Below, in pieces: positions 9,846 to 18,522 of a DNA stretch of 64,000 bases (its first letter is position 1; the number at the start of each line of letters is the position of its first letter). The DNA lies in the NCBI RefSeq assembly GCF_028767125.1, contig NZ_JAKCWP010000002.1:186001-250000 (forward strand), in the 5' to 3' direction. The notes below the pieces were generated by a model. That model did no database searches and was not told the DNA's origin. It saw only the letters and a list, made by a program, of their open reading frames with translations. The stretch is from Chelativorans sp. YIM 93263. Lineage in GTDB: Bacteria > Pseudomonadota > Alphaproteobacteria > Rhizobiales > Rhizobiaceae. The translations under genes and the position numbers were made by a program.

Positions 9846-11836
9846 CGGCGGGCTCCAGGCGCGATCAGCCGCCAGGCCATGTAGGGGCGCTGGTGCGGGT
9901 CGAGAAACATGTGCTGAACCTTTCCGGTCCAGGCGAAAGACTGGCCCGTGACCAGGTCGTCGGCCTCAATCGTGGCGTTGTCGGGAAGGCCGAACTCCCA
10001 CAGCGGCACCTCGAAGGGTGCTTCCTGCGGGTGGTGCGGGTCAAGATTGACGGCGAAGAGGAGGAAATTGGAAAGATCGTCGGTGAACTTGCCGTAGTAG
10101 AGGATGGCGTCGTTCCAGGCGTTGTAGAAGTTTAGATTGGTGAACTGGCGCAACGCTCCATTTTCCCGGCGCAGCCGGTTGATGAAGGCGATATCGGCCT
10201 TGATGTTGCCCGGCCGATCCCAATCCCAGGCGCGGATCTCATATTTCTCCGAGTTGAGATATTCCTCCTTGCCCGGCATGGCAGCGGCCTCGCACAGTTC
10301 GAAGCCGCTGTAGACGCCGTAGTTTGTGCCCAGCGTGGCGGCGAGGAAGAGCCGCACCTGAAAGCCCGGCCTGCCGCTTGCCTGGAGGTAGTAGGGGTTG
10401 ATGTCCGGCGTGTTGACGAAGAAGTTCGGCCGCATGTAGCGGCGGCAGTCCTCGCGTGTGAGCTCGGTCAGATATTCGGTCAGTTCCTGCTTGGTGTTGC
10501 GCCAAGTGAAATAGGAATAGGACTGGTTGAAGCCGACCTTGGCCAACCGCTTCATCATCTTCGGCCGGGTGAAGGCTTCGGCCAGAAAAATTACGCCGGG
10601 ATCGACCTGCCGCACCTCCTCGATCATCCATTCCCAGAAGGGCAGCGGCTTTGTGTGCGGATTGTCGACGCGGAAGATGCGCACGCCCTTGTCGAGCCAG
10701 AACAGCACCACGTCGCGCAGCGCGTACCACAAGCCCGGGATGGCATCCCGGTAGAAATGGACGTTGACGATGTCCTCGTACTTCTTGGGCGGATTCTCGG
10801 CGAATTTGATGGTGCCGTCGGGGCGCCAGTCGAACCATTCAGGATGCTCGCGGATCCAGGGATGGTCCGGCGAGCACTGGATAGCAAAATCCAGCGCAAT
10901 CTCTAGCCCGTGCTCCCGCGCTGCCTTCACCAGCCGTGCAAAATCCTCAAACCCGCCGAGTTCGGGATGGATGGCATCGTGCCCGCCCTCCTTCGAGCCG
11001 ATGGCATAGGGGCTGCCGGGGTCCTCGGGTGCAGCGGTCAAGCTGTTGTTCCGGCCCTTCCTGTTGGTGTTGCCGATCGGGTGAATAGGCGGGAAATAAA
11101 GAACGTCAAAACCGAGATCGCGCACGTAAGGCAGGCGCTCGATCACGTCTCCAAAGGTGCCGTGGACATCCGCCCTGCCTGACTGGGATCGCGGCATCAA
11201 TTCGTACCAGGCACTGAAAGCCGCCCTCTCCCGGTCCACGAAAACGGGAAAGATGATCTCTGAGTGCGTGAGATTCACCCTCGCGCCCAGGCGCGCCATC
11301 AGCGCCGCCAGTTCGTCGCTCATGAGCACGGCCAAGCGATCGCCTGGAGAGGAGGAGGCGTTCATCTCCCCAAGCAGCGCCTGGAGCTCCGAGTGGGCGG
11401 AAGACTTGGCGGCGTCGGTCGGGCATGCGGCCTGTTCGACGAGCAGCCTGCCCTCCTCCAGTTCGAGCGAAATATTCTGGTCCGCCGCGTGCTTCTTAGC
11501 AATCTCGGCACGCCACGAGGCGAAAAGATCGCGCCAGGCGGCGATCCTGAATTCGTGATGGCCAACCTCCTTGATGACAATCGTGGCGCGCCAGCGGTCG
11601 TTCACGATATGGCGCATCGGCACTTCGTCCCAGGTCTCGCTTCCCTTGCTACGGTAGTGGACGGAGGCGGCGATTACGTCATGGCCGTCGCAGAAGATGT
11701 CCGCTTCGATCCTCAACGGTTCTCCGGCGACAGCCTTTGCTGCGAACCGTCCAGTATCCACCACGGGCTCCACCGCCTCGATGGCAATGCGGCTGGAAGC
11801 TAAGGTCTGCAGGAGCATCTGGCTCGGACGGGCCAT
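9842..11836 (-). CDS. glgE: alpha-1,4-glucan:maltose-1-phosphate maltosyltransferase GlgE
   Basis: 664 residues, GH13 subfamily 3. GlgE extends alpha-1,4-glucan by two glucose units from maltose-1-phosphate. An N-terminal beta-sandwich and helical region (1-200) precedes the barrel. Family-typical stretches are YELMPRSQSG, VLYFPPIHPIGNTNRKGRNN, IFRVDNPHTKPLPFWEW (nucleophile Asp about residue 390) and IFLAEAFTRPKMM (acid Glu about 418). It is the first gene of the operon; the ATG at 11836 lies about 40 bases from a GGAAC-N19-TT stress-type promoter motif (11877-11902). The stop overlaps the treS-mak start. The gene order glgE, treS-mak, glgB is the core of the GlgE pathway. Confidence 0.95.
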   Translation of the reverse strand: MARPSQMLLQTLASSRIAIEAVEPVVDTGRFAAKAVAGEPLRIEADIFCDGHDVIAASVHYRSKGSETWDEVPMRHIVNDRWRATIVIKEVGHHEFRIAAWRDLFASWRAEIAKKHAADQNISLELEEGRLLVEQAACPTDAAKSSAHSELQALLGEMNASSSPGDRLAVLMSDELAALMARLGARVNLTHSEIIFPVFVDRERAAFSAWYELMPRSQSGRADVHGTFGDVIERLPYVRDLGFDVLYFPPIHPIGNTNRKGRNNSLTAAPEDPGSPYAIGSKEGGHDAIHPELGGFEDFARLVKAAREHGLEIALDFAIQCSPDHPWIREHPEWFDWRPDGTIKFAENPPKKYEDIVNVHFYRDAIPGLWYALRDVVLFWLDKGVRIFRVDNPHTKPLPFWEWMIEEVRQVDPGVIFLAEAFTRPKMMKRLAKVGFNQSYSYFTWRNTKQELTEYLTELTREDCRRYMRPNFFVNTPDINPYYLQASGRPGFQVRLFLAATLGTNYGVYSGFELCEAAAMPGKEEYLNSEKYEIRAWDWDRPGNIKADIAFINRLRRENGALRQFTNLNFYNAWNDAILYYGKFTDDLSNFLLFAVNLDPHHPQEAPFEVPLWEFGLPDNATIEADDLVTGQSFAWTGKVQHMFLDPHQRPYMAWRLIAPGARR

Positions 11837-11876
11837 ACCTGAAATCTCTCAACGGGAGGATCCCCTCATGTGGTCC

Positions 11877-11902
11877 AACTCGAAGGACCTGCTGGCGGTT
11901 CC
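11877..11902 (-). promoter_or_regulatory. EcfG/RpoE2-type promoter motif before the glgE operon
   Basis: Read on the minus strand, GGAAC at 11902-11898 is followed after 19 bases by TT (11878-11877; local sequence AGTT). This matches the GGAAC-N18/19-TT pattern described for the general stress sigma factor of alphaproteobacteria. A start site just downstream would leave a leader of roughly 30 bases before the glgE ATG. Trehalose genes belong to this regulon in several rhizobia, so the position makes sense. It is a motif match only. Confidence 0.5.
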
Positions 11903-12098
11903 CGGGTAGATCACCCTCAAATAAGTTCCTTCCAAAGAAATTTACGATCCCGCTGGCGAAGCAATGCTTCCGGTCAGTCAGTTCTCACAGCTATGCGAAA
12001 CGAGCCGTTTAGCGATGACGGAACTGTTCGCAGGGCTTGCAAAGACGATATTTATCCTTCAAACGCAGGGGCAAACAGGCTTTGCGGGAGTATTAGAA

Positions 12099-12344
12099 AT
12101 GGCGGGCGACAAGACACCCCATTTCCACAACACGGATGGTCATCGCGCGATTGAAATCGGCGTCAAGGAATTCATGTGCGTGGGTGCCAAGCCGCCGAAC
12201 GACCATCCGCACGTTTTCCTTGATATGGGAGATGACGAAGAACGTGTCTGCCCTTACTGCTCCACGCTTTACCGCTACGACAGCGCTCTGAAACCTCACG
12301 AGACCAAACCAGAAGGCTGCTTGTTCGACAAAGAGGTAGCTTGA
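12099..12344 (+). CDS. zinc-finger (CHCC/NDUFS6-like) domain protein
   Basis: 81 residues. A longer open frame starts upstream, but the ATG at 12099 has a GGGAG site nine bases before it and begins the conserved part of the family. The CMCVGAKPP-like region reads FMCVGAKPPNDHPHVFLDMG, and with VCPYCSTLYRY it supplies one Cys, one His and two Cys for zinc binding. These proteins are related to the small mitochondrial complex I subunit NDUFS6 and are common in alphaproteobacteria; a role in complex I assembly is possible but not shown here. The gene lies 19 bases before the FAD monooxygenase and is divergent from the glgE operon. Confidence 0.85.
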   Translation: MAGDKTPHFHNTDGHRAIEIGVKEFMCVGAKPPNDHPHVFLDMGDDEERVCPYCSTLYRYDSALKPHETKPEGCLFDKEVA

Positions 12345-12363
12345 TCCTCTAACCAGCGCCGGC

Positions 12364-13596
12364 ATGACCGAACGTTCTGTTATCATAGCCGGCGCAGGGA
12401 TTGCCGGACTTACCGCCGCGCTCAGCTTTGCCGCAGAAGGCTTTTCTGTCACGATCTTCGAGCGTGCGGAACGATTGGACGAGGCCGGAGCCGGTCTGCA
12501 GATATCCCCGAATGCAACCCGTATCCTGAGAAGGCTCGGCGTTCTTGAGCCCCTTGCGGCGGATGCAATTCAACCCTCGTCTATTGCGCTCCGGCGCGCT
12601 GCCGATCTCGCCGATCTCGCGCAAGTTCCGCTCGGCAAGGAAGCCGAGAGACGCTGGGGAGCGCCCTACCTCGTCGCTCATCGGGCAGATTTACAACGCG
12701 CCCTTCTCGACGCGGTGCGCGCGATTCCGGCAATCCGGCTGCATCTGGACGCAGAAGTGAATCGAATCTCGTTTGCGGATGGCCAGGCACACGTCACGGT
12801 CAAGCAAAGTGAGAAGTTGCACAAAGCAGAAAGCAAGTTGGTTATCGGCTCAGATGGTGTCTGGTCGAAACTGCGGCTACTCGCCGGGGGGAATCACAGC
12901 CGCTTCAGCGGACACATCGCCTTTCGCACAGTTCTGGACACGGAAAGACTGCCGCGAAGTCACCGTGGGCTTGTTCTTTCTAGCGACGTAGTTAGCGCCC
13001 TTCTGGCTCCTGATTTCCACATTGTGGCGTATCCCCTCCGTAACGCACGTGAAATCAACCTTGTCGCCGTGACCAAAGGTGCGGACATGGAAGCACGCTG
13101 GGCGAACGAAATGGATACCGGTCAGCTGACAACCGCTCTGCAAAGGACTGCTCCTGAACTCGCGCGGGCGATCCACACCGCCGACTGGCGCGCCTGGCCG
13201 ATCCACACCGCCTCCGCGCGCGATCGCTGGACTTACGCGGGAAGACTTGCGCTTATCGGCGATGCAGCCCACGCGATGACGCCATATGCGGCGCAGGGAG
13301 CTGCGATGGCCATCGAAGATGCTGCATTGCTCGCCGGCCTGGCGGGGCAGTCAAACGACATACCCGCCGCGCTCGAAAAGTTCGAACACTTGCGGCGCCC
13401 GCGCATTGCTCGCGTCGCCCGGCGCGCGAGCTTCAACCACTTCGTTTGGCACGCACGTGGACCGGTCGCACTGGCCCGCGATCTTGTCCTCCGGCGGCGA
13501 GAAGGTGCGGATCTCGCTGCCGATCTGGACTGGCTCTATGCCTATGACGTCGATAACGAAATCGCCGCACAATCGGAAAATTGCGCGGCGATTTGA
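12364..13596 (+). CDS. FAD-dependent aromatic-ring-type monooxygenase (salicylate hydroxylase-like)
   Basis: 410 residues, class A flavoprotein monooxygenase. The FAD-binding Rossmann motif IIAGAGIAGLTAALSFA is at residues 7-23, the DG motif VIGSDGVWSKLR at about 158, and the GD motif LALIGDAAHAMTPYAAQG at about 295. These enzymes hydroxylate aromatic or similar substrates with NAD(P)H and oxygen. The substrate cannot be told from sequence; many rhizobial homologues sit at this position between the zinc-finger gene and the aap operon and are simply named salicylate hydroxylase by similarity. It probably shares a transcript with the zinc-finger gene (19-base gap). Its 3' end carries an inverted repeat that may terminate the opposing aap transcript. 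Confidence 0.85.
   Translation: MTERSVIIAGAGIAGLTAALSFAAEGFSVTIFERAERLDEAGAGLQISPNATRILRRLGVLEPLAADAIQPSSIALRRAADLADLAQVPLGKEAERRWGAPYLVAHRADLQRALLDAVRAIPAIRLHLDAEVNRISFADGQAHVTVKQSEKLHKAESKLVIGSDGVWSKLRLLAGGNHSRFSGHIAFRTVLDTERLPRSHRGLVLSSDVVSALLAPDFHIVAYPLRNAREINLVAVTKGADMEARWANEMDTGQLTTALQRTAPELARAIHTADWRAWPIHTASARDRWTYAGRLALIGDAAHAMTPYAAQGAAMAIEDAALLAGLAGQSNDIPAALEKFEHLRRPRIARVARRASFNHFVWHARGPVALARDLVLRRREGADLAADLDWLYAYDVDNEIAAQSENCAAI
13563..13590 (-). terminator. possible terminator hairpin of the aap operon
   Basis: On the minus strand an 11-base-pair stem, CGCCGCGCAAT with ATTGTGCGGCG (one G-U pair), encloses a 6-base loop. It lies about 40 bases after the aapP stop and inside the last codons of the opposing monooxygenase gene. 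The run of T after it is short (ATTTCGTT), so termination may be partial. Confidence 0.4.
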
Positions 13597-13629
13597 AATC
13601 TTGCACGATGACTTTGGATCAGCGCGCCT

Positions 13630-14433
13630 TCAATGCAGAATCTGCGACAGAAACAGTTTCGTACGCTCATGTTGCGGGTTCTCGAAGAACTCGACCGGTG
13701 TGTTTTGTTCCACGATCTGCCCCTCGTCCATGAAGATCACACGGTTTGCGACCTGACGCGCAAAACCCATCTCGTGCGTGACGCAGATCATGGTCATACC
13801 TTCCTCGGCAAGATCTACCATCGTGTCGAGCACTTCCTTGATCATTTCAGGGTCGAGTGCGGAGGTCGGTTCATCAAACAGCATGATGCGCGGATTCATG
13901 CAAAGCGCGCGTGCGATTGCCACCCGCTGCTGCTGTCCGCCTGAAAGCTGGCCAGGATACTTGTGCGCCTGCTCTGGAATGCGGACCCGCTCCAGATAGT
14001 GCATTGCAGCCTCTTCCGCCTCCTTGCGTGGCGTCTTGCGGACCCAGATCGGCGCAAGGGTGCAGTTCTCCAGGATCGTGAGGTGCGGGAAAAGATTAAA
14101 GTGCTGAAAGACCATACCGACCTCGCGACGCACTACATCGATCTTCTTCAGGTCGTTGGTCAATTCGATACCATCGACGACAACCTGGCCCTTCTGATGA
14201 TCTTCCAAGCGATTAATGCACCGGATCATCGTTGATTTTCCCGATCCCGACGGACCGCATACCACAATGCGCTCGCCGCGCATGACTTTGAGGTTGATGT
14301 CGCGAAGTACGTGAAAATCGCCGAACCACTTATTCATGTCGATAATTTCGATTGCGACATCTGTCGTTGATACCTCCAGTTTGGATGTATCGACCTGGAT
14401 CTGATCGGCGCCGCTCGTGTTTTCGGCAACCAT
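13630..14433 (-). CDS. aapP: general L-amino acid ABC transporter, ATP-binding protein AapP
   Basis: 267 residues. ATPase of the Aap system, which in Rhizobium takes up (and exports) a broad range of L-amino acids. Walker [10 protein letters not shown] (about residues 60-68), Q-loop [12 protein letters not shown], signature [15 protein letters not shown], Walker [15 protein letters not shown] and switch [10 protein letters not shown] are all intact. It is the last gene of aapJQMP, 14 bases after aapM, with GGGAG before the ATG. An inverted repeat downstream may end the transcript. Being a complete ATPase, it is also a candidate to energise the ATPase-less amino-acid permeases at 55-57.5 kb, although that is only inference. 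Confidence 0.93.
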   Translation of the reverse strand: MVAENTSGADQIQVDTSKLEVSTTDVAIEIIDMNKWFGDFHVLRDINLKVMRGERIVVCGPSGSGKSTMIRCINRLEDHQKGQVVVDGIELTNDLKKIDVVRREVGMVFQHFNLFPHLTILENCTLAPIWVRKTPRKEAEEAAMHYLERVRIPEQAHKYPGQLSGGQQQRVAIARALCMNPRIMLFDEPTSALDPEMIKEVLDTMVDLAEEGMTMICVTHEMGFARQVANRVIFMDEGQIVEQNTPVEFFENPQHERTKLFLSQILH

Positions 14434-14447
14434 GATGGCACTCCCGC

Positions 14448-15944
14448 TTAGTTTTTGTGGCCGGTTTCAAGCCGGCGTTCCATGAAGATTGAATAGCGCG
14501 ACATGCCGAAACAGAACAGCCAAAAGACGAACCCCGCGAAGACAAGCCCGCTCGCGGGAGTCGTTGGCGTTATCCAGTTCGGATCGGAAAAGCCGCGCCG
14601 GACGGCGCCCAGAAGATCGGCCAGGCCAATGATGTAAACCAAACTGGTGTCCTTGAAGAGCCCGATAAAGGTGTTCACGATGCCGGGTATCACCAGCTTG
14701 ATCGCCTGCGGCATAACCACCAGACGCATCATCTGCCAATAGCCGAGGCCCAGCGCCTGCGCCCCTTCGTATTGCCCTTTCGGAACCGCCTGCAACCCGC
14801 CGCGGACAACCTCCGCCATGTAGGCGGCGGAAAACAGCGCCACGCCGAGAAGCGCCCTGAGCAACTGGTTAAAGCTCACGCCGGAAGGCAGGAGCAGTGG
14901 AATCATGAAGGCCGACATGAACAGGACGGTGATCAGCGGCACGCCCCGCCAGAACTCGATGAAAACGACCGAAAGCAGGCGTATGGCCGGCAAATGCGAA
15001 CGCCGCCCCAATGCGAGCAGGATACCGAGCGGCAGCGACGCCGCAATGCCGGTCAGCGCCACAACGAGCGTGACCAATAGTCCGCCCCACCGGCTGGTCG
15101 GGACCGGCTGCAAACCGAGGTCGCCGGCGAGAAGTACCAGCAGAGCCGCCACGTAAAGCGGTGGAAGCAGCACGTGCATCAGCACTGAAGCATGTTTCCC
15201 ACTGGACGAAACCGACGCAAACGCGCTCACGGCGATAGAAGCGACAGCTAATAGAAACGCCACCAGCGACAACGTGGTAAAGGAGAACACAAGCAGCCGG
15301 AACTGCCCGCTCGGCAGAATGTTGGATACAATCAGGACCAGCACGGCAATTGCTGCCAACCATGTCGCAACGCGTAACCACCCTGGAGGCGCATTGAGAT
15401 TCCCCGCTGCCAGCATCGTGGATACGAACGCCGCCAGGATAAACATGAATGCCACCCAACCGCCACCGATGCGGAACTGACCGCCGGTCAGCAATACGAG
15501 CGCAATCAAAGGAAACGCGCCGACCAGGAGGAACAAGTTCAGCCCCTTGAACGGTACGCGCGGGATTGCAAACGGTAAGGTGAACGCCACGAGAAGGAGC
15601 ATGGTCAGATCCACGCGCCAGCGCTCATCGACGGGATAGAGACCATAGGTGAAGAGGCCAAATTTCGCACGCACAAAGGCCCAGCACGCCCCCACAGGAG
15701 CTCCGTCGCCGGCAAGACAAGCCTCCCGGCTGCTGCCGGTGAAGACCGCGGACAAGACACTCCAGTCGAAAATTCGCCATGCGGCCCAGACGGAGAACAG
15801 GCCGAGGAGGATCGTGACAATGGAATCCAACGGCGTGGCGAACAGATTCTTTCGCAAAACAGCCAGTGCGCCCGCCTCCGTCGGGGGCGGCGGTAGGGGC
15901 TTCTTCTGTTCCCTGGCAACGTAAGCCGAGACGTGTTCTTCCAT
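14448..15944 (-). CDS. aapM: general L-amino acid ABC transporter, permease AapM, with an extra membrane region
   Basis: 498 residues, against about 385 for rhizobial AapM. The N-terminus ([16 protein letters not shown], then [13 protein letters not shown] and [10 protein letters not shown]) and the C-terminal permease core are typical: LWGG-like [33 protein letters not shown] and the EAA loop [20 protein letters not shown]. Between about residues 158 and 276 lies an additional stretch of about 115 residues rich in hydrophobic segments ([65 protein letters not shown]), suggesting about four more membrane helices. The frame runs through without a stop, so this is an in-frame expansion. AapM pairs with AapQ to form the membrane channel. 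It is 5 bases from aapQ. Confidence 0.9.
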   Translation of the reverse strand: MEEHVSAYVAREQKKPLPPPPTEAGALAVLRKNLFATPLDSIVTILLGLFSVWAAWRIFDWSVLSAVFTGSSREACLAGDGAPVGACWAFVRAKFGLFTYGLYPVDERWRVDLTMLLLVAFTLPFAIPRVPFKGLNLFLLVGAFPLIALVLLTGGQFRIGGGWVAFMFILAAFVSTMLAAGNLNAPPGWLRVATWLAAIAVLVLIVSNILPSGQFRLLVFSFTTLSLVAFLLAVASIAVSAFASVSSSGKHASVLMHVLLPPLYVAALLVLLAGDLGLQPVPTSRWGGLLVTLVVALTGIAASLPLGILLALGRRSHLPAIRLLSVVFIEFWRGVPLITVLFMSAFMIPLLLPSGVSFNQLLRALLGVALFSAAYMAEVVRGGLQAVPKGQYEGAQALGLGYWQMMRLVVMPQAIKLVIPGIVNTFIGLFKDTSLVYIIGLADLLGAVRRGFSDPNWITPTTPASGLVFAGFVFWLFCFGMSRYSIFMERRLETGHKN

Positions 15945-15949
15945 GGCCT

Positions 15950-17140
15950 CTAGCGCTCCACCAACGCCATACGAGCGTTAAACCAGTTCATGAATCCAGC
16001 CACCGAAACGCTCAAGCCGAGATAGACAACCATCCAGATGGCCACGACCTCGACCGACTGTCCGGTCTGGTTCAGCACCGTGTTACCGATTGCCACAAGT
16101 TCAGGGTAACCCACTGCAAGCCCAAGTGACGTGTTCTTTGTGAGGTTCAGATATTGGCTCGTCAGTGGCGGTATGATGACGCGAAACGCCTGCGGCACGA
16201 TCACGAGCCGCAACGACTTCCCACGCGGCAGTCCGAGCGCTGACGCAGCTTCTGTCTGTCCTTTTGAAACGGACAGAATGCCCGCACGCACGATCTCTGC
16301 CACGAAAGACGCCGTGTAGAACGAAAGCGCCAAAAACAGCGCGAGGAACTCCGGCTCGACACGCCAGCCGCCGACAAGATTGAATCGCGTAGCTTCCGGC
16401 ACCTGGAAGGAAACGGGAAAACCCGACAGCACGAAGACGACCAGCGGAAGTCCGACTATCATACCGATGGCGGGCCACAATGTCGGCCGCAATTCTCCGG
16501 TTTGAAGCAGCCGTTGCTTATTAGCTCGGGCCAACCAGATCGAGCCGGCTATGCCGCCGACGAAAGCGATAAGCGTCAGCCAGGCTACCGGGTCGAATAT
16601 CGCCGCCGGCGTTTGCAGACCGCGGTTGGAGAGGAAGGAAGAAAAAGGCAGTTCCAGCGCCTCTCGCGGTCCCGGAAGCACGGACAAGACGCCGAAATAC
16701 CAAAAAAGGATCACCAGAAGCGGAGGAACATTCCGGAATACCTCCACGTAAATGGTGCTCAGCCCACGCACCAGATAATTGTGCGACAATCGGCTGATGC
16801 CAATAATGAAACCGACGATCGTCGCGAGCATAATGCCGGCCGCGGCAACGATCACGGTGTTCGTGAACCCGACCAGTAGTGCCCGCCCATAGCTGGAGTT
16901 GGAGCTATACTCTATCGGCAACTGGCCAATATCAAATCCCGCACGGGATGATAGAAAACCGAAGCCTGCGGCAATGTTCGCGTCGGCGAGATTTCGCACC
17001 GTGTTGTTAATAAGCCAGGAGGCGAATGCAAGAATGGCTATAATCAACACGATCTGAATGATCAGGCCGCGTATTTTGGGATCCCGCATGAGCGAGACGC
17101 GCTCGTGCGGCGTAGGATAAGTTCGAGTATCAGTCGTCAT
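15950..17140 (-). CDS. aapQ: general L-amino acid ABC transporter, permease AapQ
   Basis: 396 residues from the ATG at 17140, close to the usual 400. A GTG 18 codons upstream is the alternative start, but MTTDTRTYP resembles the start of family members better. The protein has an N-terminal helix ([20 protein letters not shown]), a periplasmic stretch, and the permease core with [19 protein letters not shown] and the EAA loop [20 protein letters not shown], followed by [21 protein letters not shown]. It forms the transmembrane channel together with AapM. It is separated from aapJ by 113 bases holding a strong GC hairpin, which could lower expression of the membrane parts relative to the binding protein. 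Confidence 0.93.
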   Translation of the reverse strand: MTTDTRTYPTPHERVSLMRDPKIRGLIIQIVLIIAILAFASWLINNTVRNLADANIAAGFGFLSSRAGFDIGQLPIEYSSNSSYGRALLVGFTNTVIVAAAGIMLATIVGFIIGISRLSHNYLVRGLSTIYVEVFRNVPPLLVILFWYFGVLSVLPGPREALELPFSSFLSNRGLQTPAAIFDPVAWLTLIAFVGGIAGSIWLARANKQRLLQTGELRPTLWPAIGMIVGLPLVVFVLSGFPVSFQVPEATRFNLVGGWRVEPEFLALFLALSFYTASFVAEIVRAGILSVSKGQTEAASALGLPRGKSLRLVIVPQAFRVIIPPLTSQYLNLTKNTSLGLAVGYPELVAIGNTVLNQTGQSVEVVAIWMVVYLGLSVSVAGFMNWFNARMALVER

Positions 17141-17167
17141 CTGATCCGCCACAGGCAATGGCGAGAG

Positions 17168-17187
17168 GGCCGCCTTCCTTGGCGGCC
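17168..17187 (-). promoter_or_regulatory. GC-rich hairpin in the aapJ-aapQ gap
   Basis: GGCCGCC and GGCGGCC form a perfect 7-base-pair stem around a 6-base loop. No T-run follows on the minus strand, so it is not a standard terminator. Such a hairpin after a binding-protein gene commonly protects the upstream mRNA or attenuates the downstream genes. It lies about 30 bases before the preferred aapQ ATG and partly covers the alternative GTG-started leader. Confidence 0.45.
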
Positions 17188-17253
17188 AACTCACCGTTGC
17201 AGTTCAAGGCGACGAACTGCGCCCGTTAACACGCAGCTCTCTCGTTCGCCAGA

Positions 17254-18273
17254 TTAGCGGATCGGCGGTGCGTAGTGCAGTCCGCCGTTGGTCCACAAGG
17301 CGTTCATACCGCGCTGGATGTTAAGCGGCGTATCGGGACCGACATTCCGCTCGAAGATTTCGCCGTAATTGCCAACCGCCTCTATGACGTTGACCATCCA
17401 ATCGTTCTCGAGGCCGATGTCCTCGCCGAACGTTCCGTCCACGCCAAGAAGACGGCGAATAGACGGGTTGTCGGAATCCATCATCTCCTCGACGTTGTCC
17501 TGCGTAACGCCAAGCTCCTCGGCGTTCAGCAGGCCAAAATGCACCCACTTGACGATGCTGAACCACTGCTCATCGCCCTGGCGGACGACGGGGCCAAGCG
17601 GCTCCTTGGAGATGACTTCAGGAAGAATGACATGCTCGTCCGGATTCGCCAACTCGAGGCGCGTGGCATACAGGCCGGAGGCATCCGTCGTCAGCACGTC
17701 ACAGCGGCCCTGCTCGTAGGCAGCGTTCACATCTGACTGGGATTCGATGACCACCGGGTTGTATTCCATATTGTTGGCCCGGAAATAATCGGTCAGGTTG
17801 AGCTCGGTCGTGGTGCCGCTCTGCACGCACACCGTGGCGCCGGAGAGTTGCAGAGCCGAGGTGACATTCAGGTCCTCGCGGACCATGAAACCCTGGCCGT
17901 CATAGTAGTTCACGCCGACAAAATTGAGGCCCAGCGTGGTATCGCGGGTCATCGTCCAGGTCGTGTTCCGCGCCAGCACATCGATCTCGCTGTTCTGCAA
18001 CGCGGGAAGCCGCTGAACGGCCGAAAGCGGCGTGTACTCGACCTTGCTGTCATCGCCTTCGAAGATGGCTGCCGCGATCGCTTTGCAGTAGTCGACGTCT
18101 AGCCCCTGCCATTCGCCCTGATCGTTCTGAGAGGCAAAGCCCGGCAGCCCCGTGTTGACGCCGCACCTCAGCTGACCGGCATCACGGACGTCATCGAGCG
18201 TGGCAGCGGACGCCGGAACCGCAACGAGAGCGACAGCGGCTGTGCCGAGCAATGCCTTGATGGAACTGTTCAT
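17254..18273 (-). CDS. aapJ: general L-amino acid ABC transporter, periplasmic binding protein AapJ
   Basis: 339 residues from the ATG at 18273, which is preceded by a GAAGGGG ribosome-binding site; the open frame extends 40 codons further upstream but that part is not protein-like. A signal peptide (MNSSIKALLGTAAVALVAVP, cleavage near ASA-A about residue 22) sends it to the periplasm. The mature protein shows the SBP_bac_3 fold: LRCGVNTGLPGFA, VDYCKAIAAAIF, IDVLARNTTWT and VCVQSGTTTELNL. It delivers amino acids to AapQM. It is the first gene of aapJQMP and is divergent from metC across about 250 bases. Confidence 0.93.
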   Translation of the reverse strand: MNSSIKALLGTAAVALVAVPASAATLDDVRDAGQLRCGVNTGLPGFASQNDQGEWQGLDVDYCKAIAAAIFEGDDSKVEYTPLSAVQRLPALQNSEIDVLARNTTWTMTRDTTLGLNFVGVNYYDGQGFMVREDLNVTSALQLSGATVCVQSGTTTELNLTDYFRANNMEYNPVVIESQSDVNAAYEQGRCDVLTTDASGLYATRLELANPDEHVILPEVISKEPLGPVVRQGDEQWFSIVKWVHFGLLNAEELGVTQDNVEEMMDSDNPSIRRLLGVDGTFGEDIGLENDWMVNVIEAVGNYGEIFERNVGPDTPLNIQRGMNALWTNGGLHYAPPIR

Positions 18274-18522
18274 AGTTGTTGACCCCTTCTGTAAGTTTAC
18301 AGGGCTGATTTCCCCTGTTGATTTTGCGCGGAAGCGGGTAGATCCCCTTCCCGGAGTCCAGACCCAGGCTCCCTCTCCCAAACACCGGCCCATCGAATGA
18401 CATTATTTCTCCCCGGTCAAGAGCGAATACAACGGTTGCGCGAACTGTCCGTGAATGGCTTGTGAAAGCTTTGCGGAGACATTATGCGGAGAGTTTTCCG
18501 GGATACCAATGAGGCTGCTGAC

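Noticed and set aside
12012-12040. GGAAC upstream of the zinc-finger gene as a stress promoter
   Set aside because: No TT occurs at the required distance of 18-19 bases.
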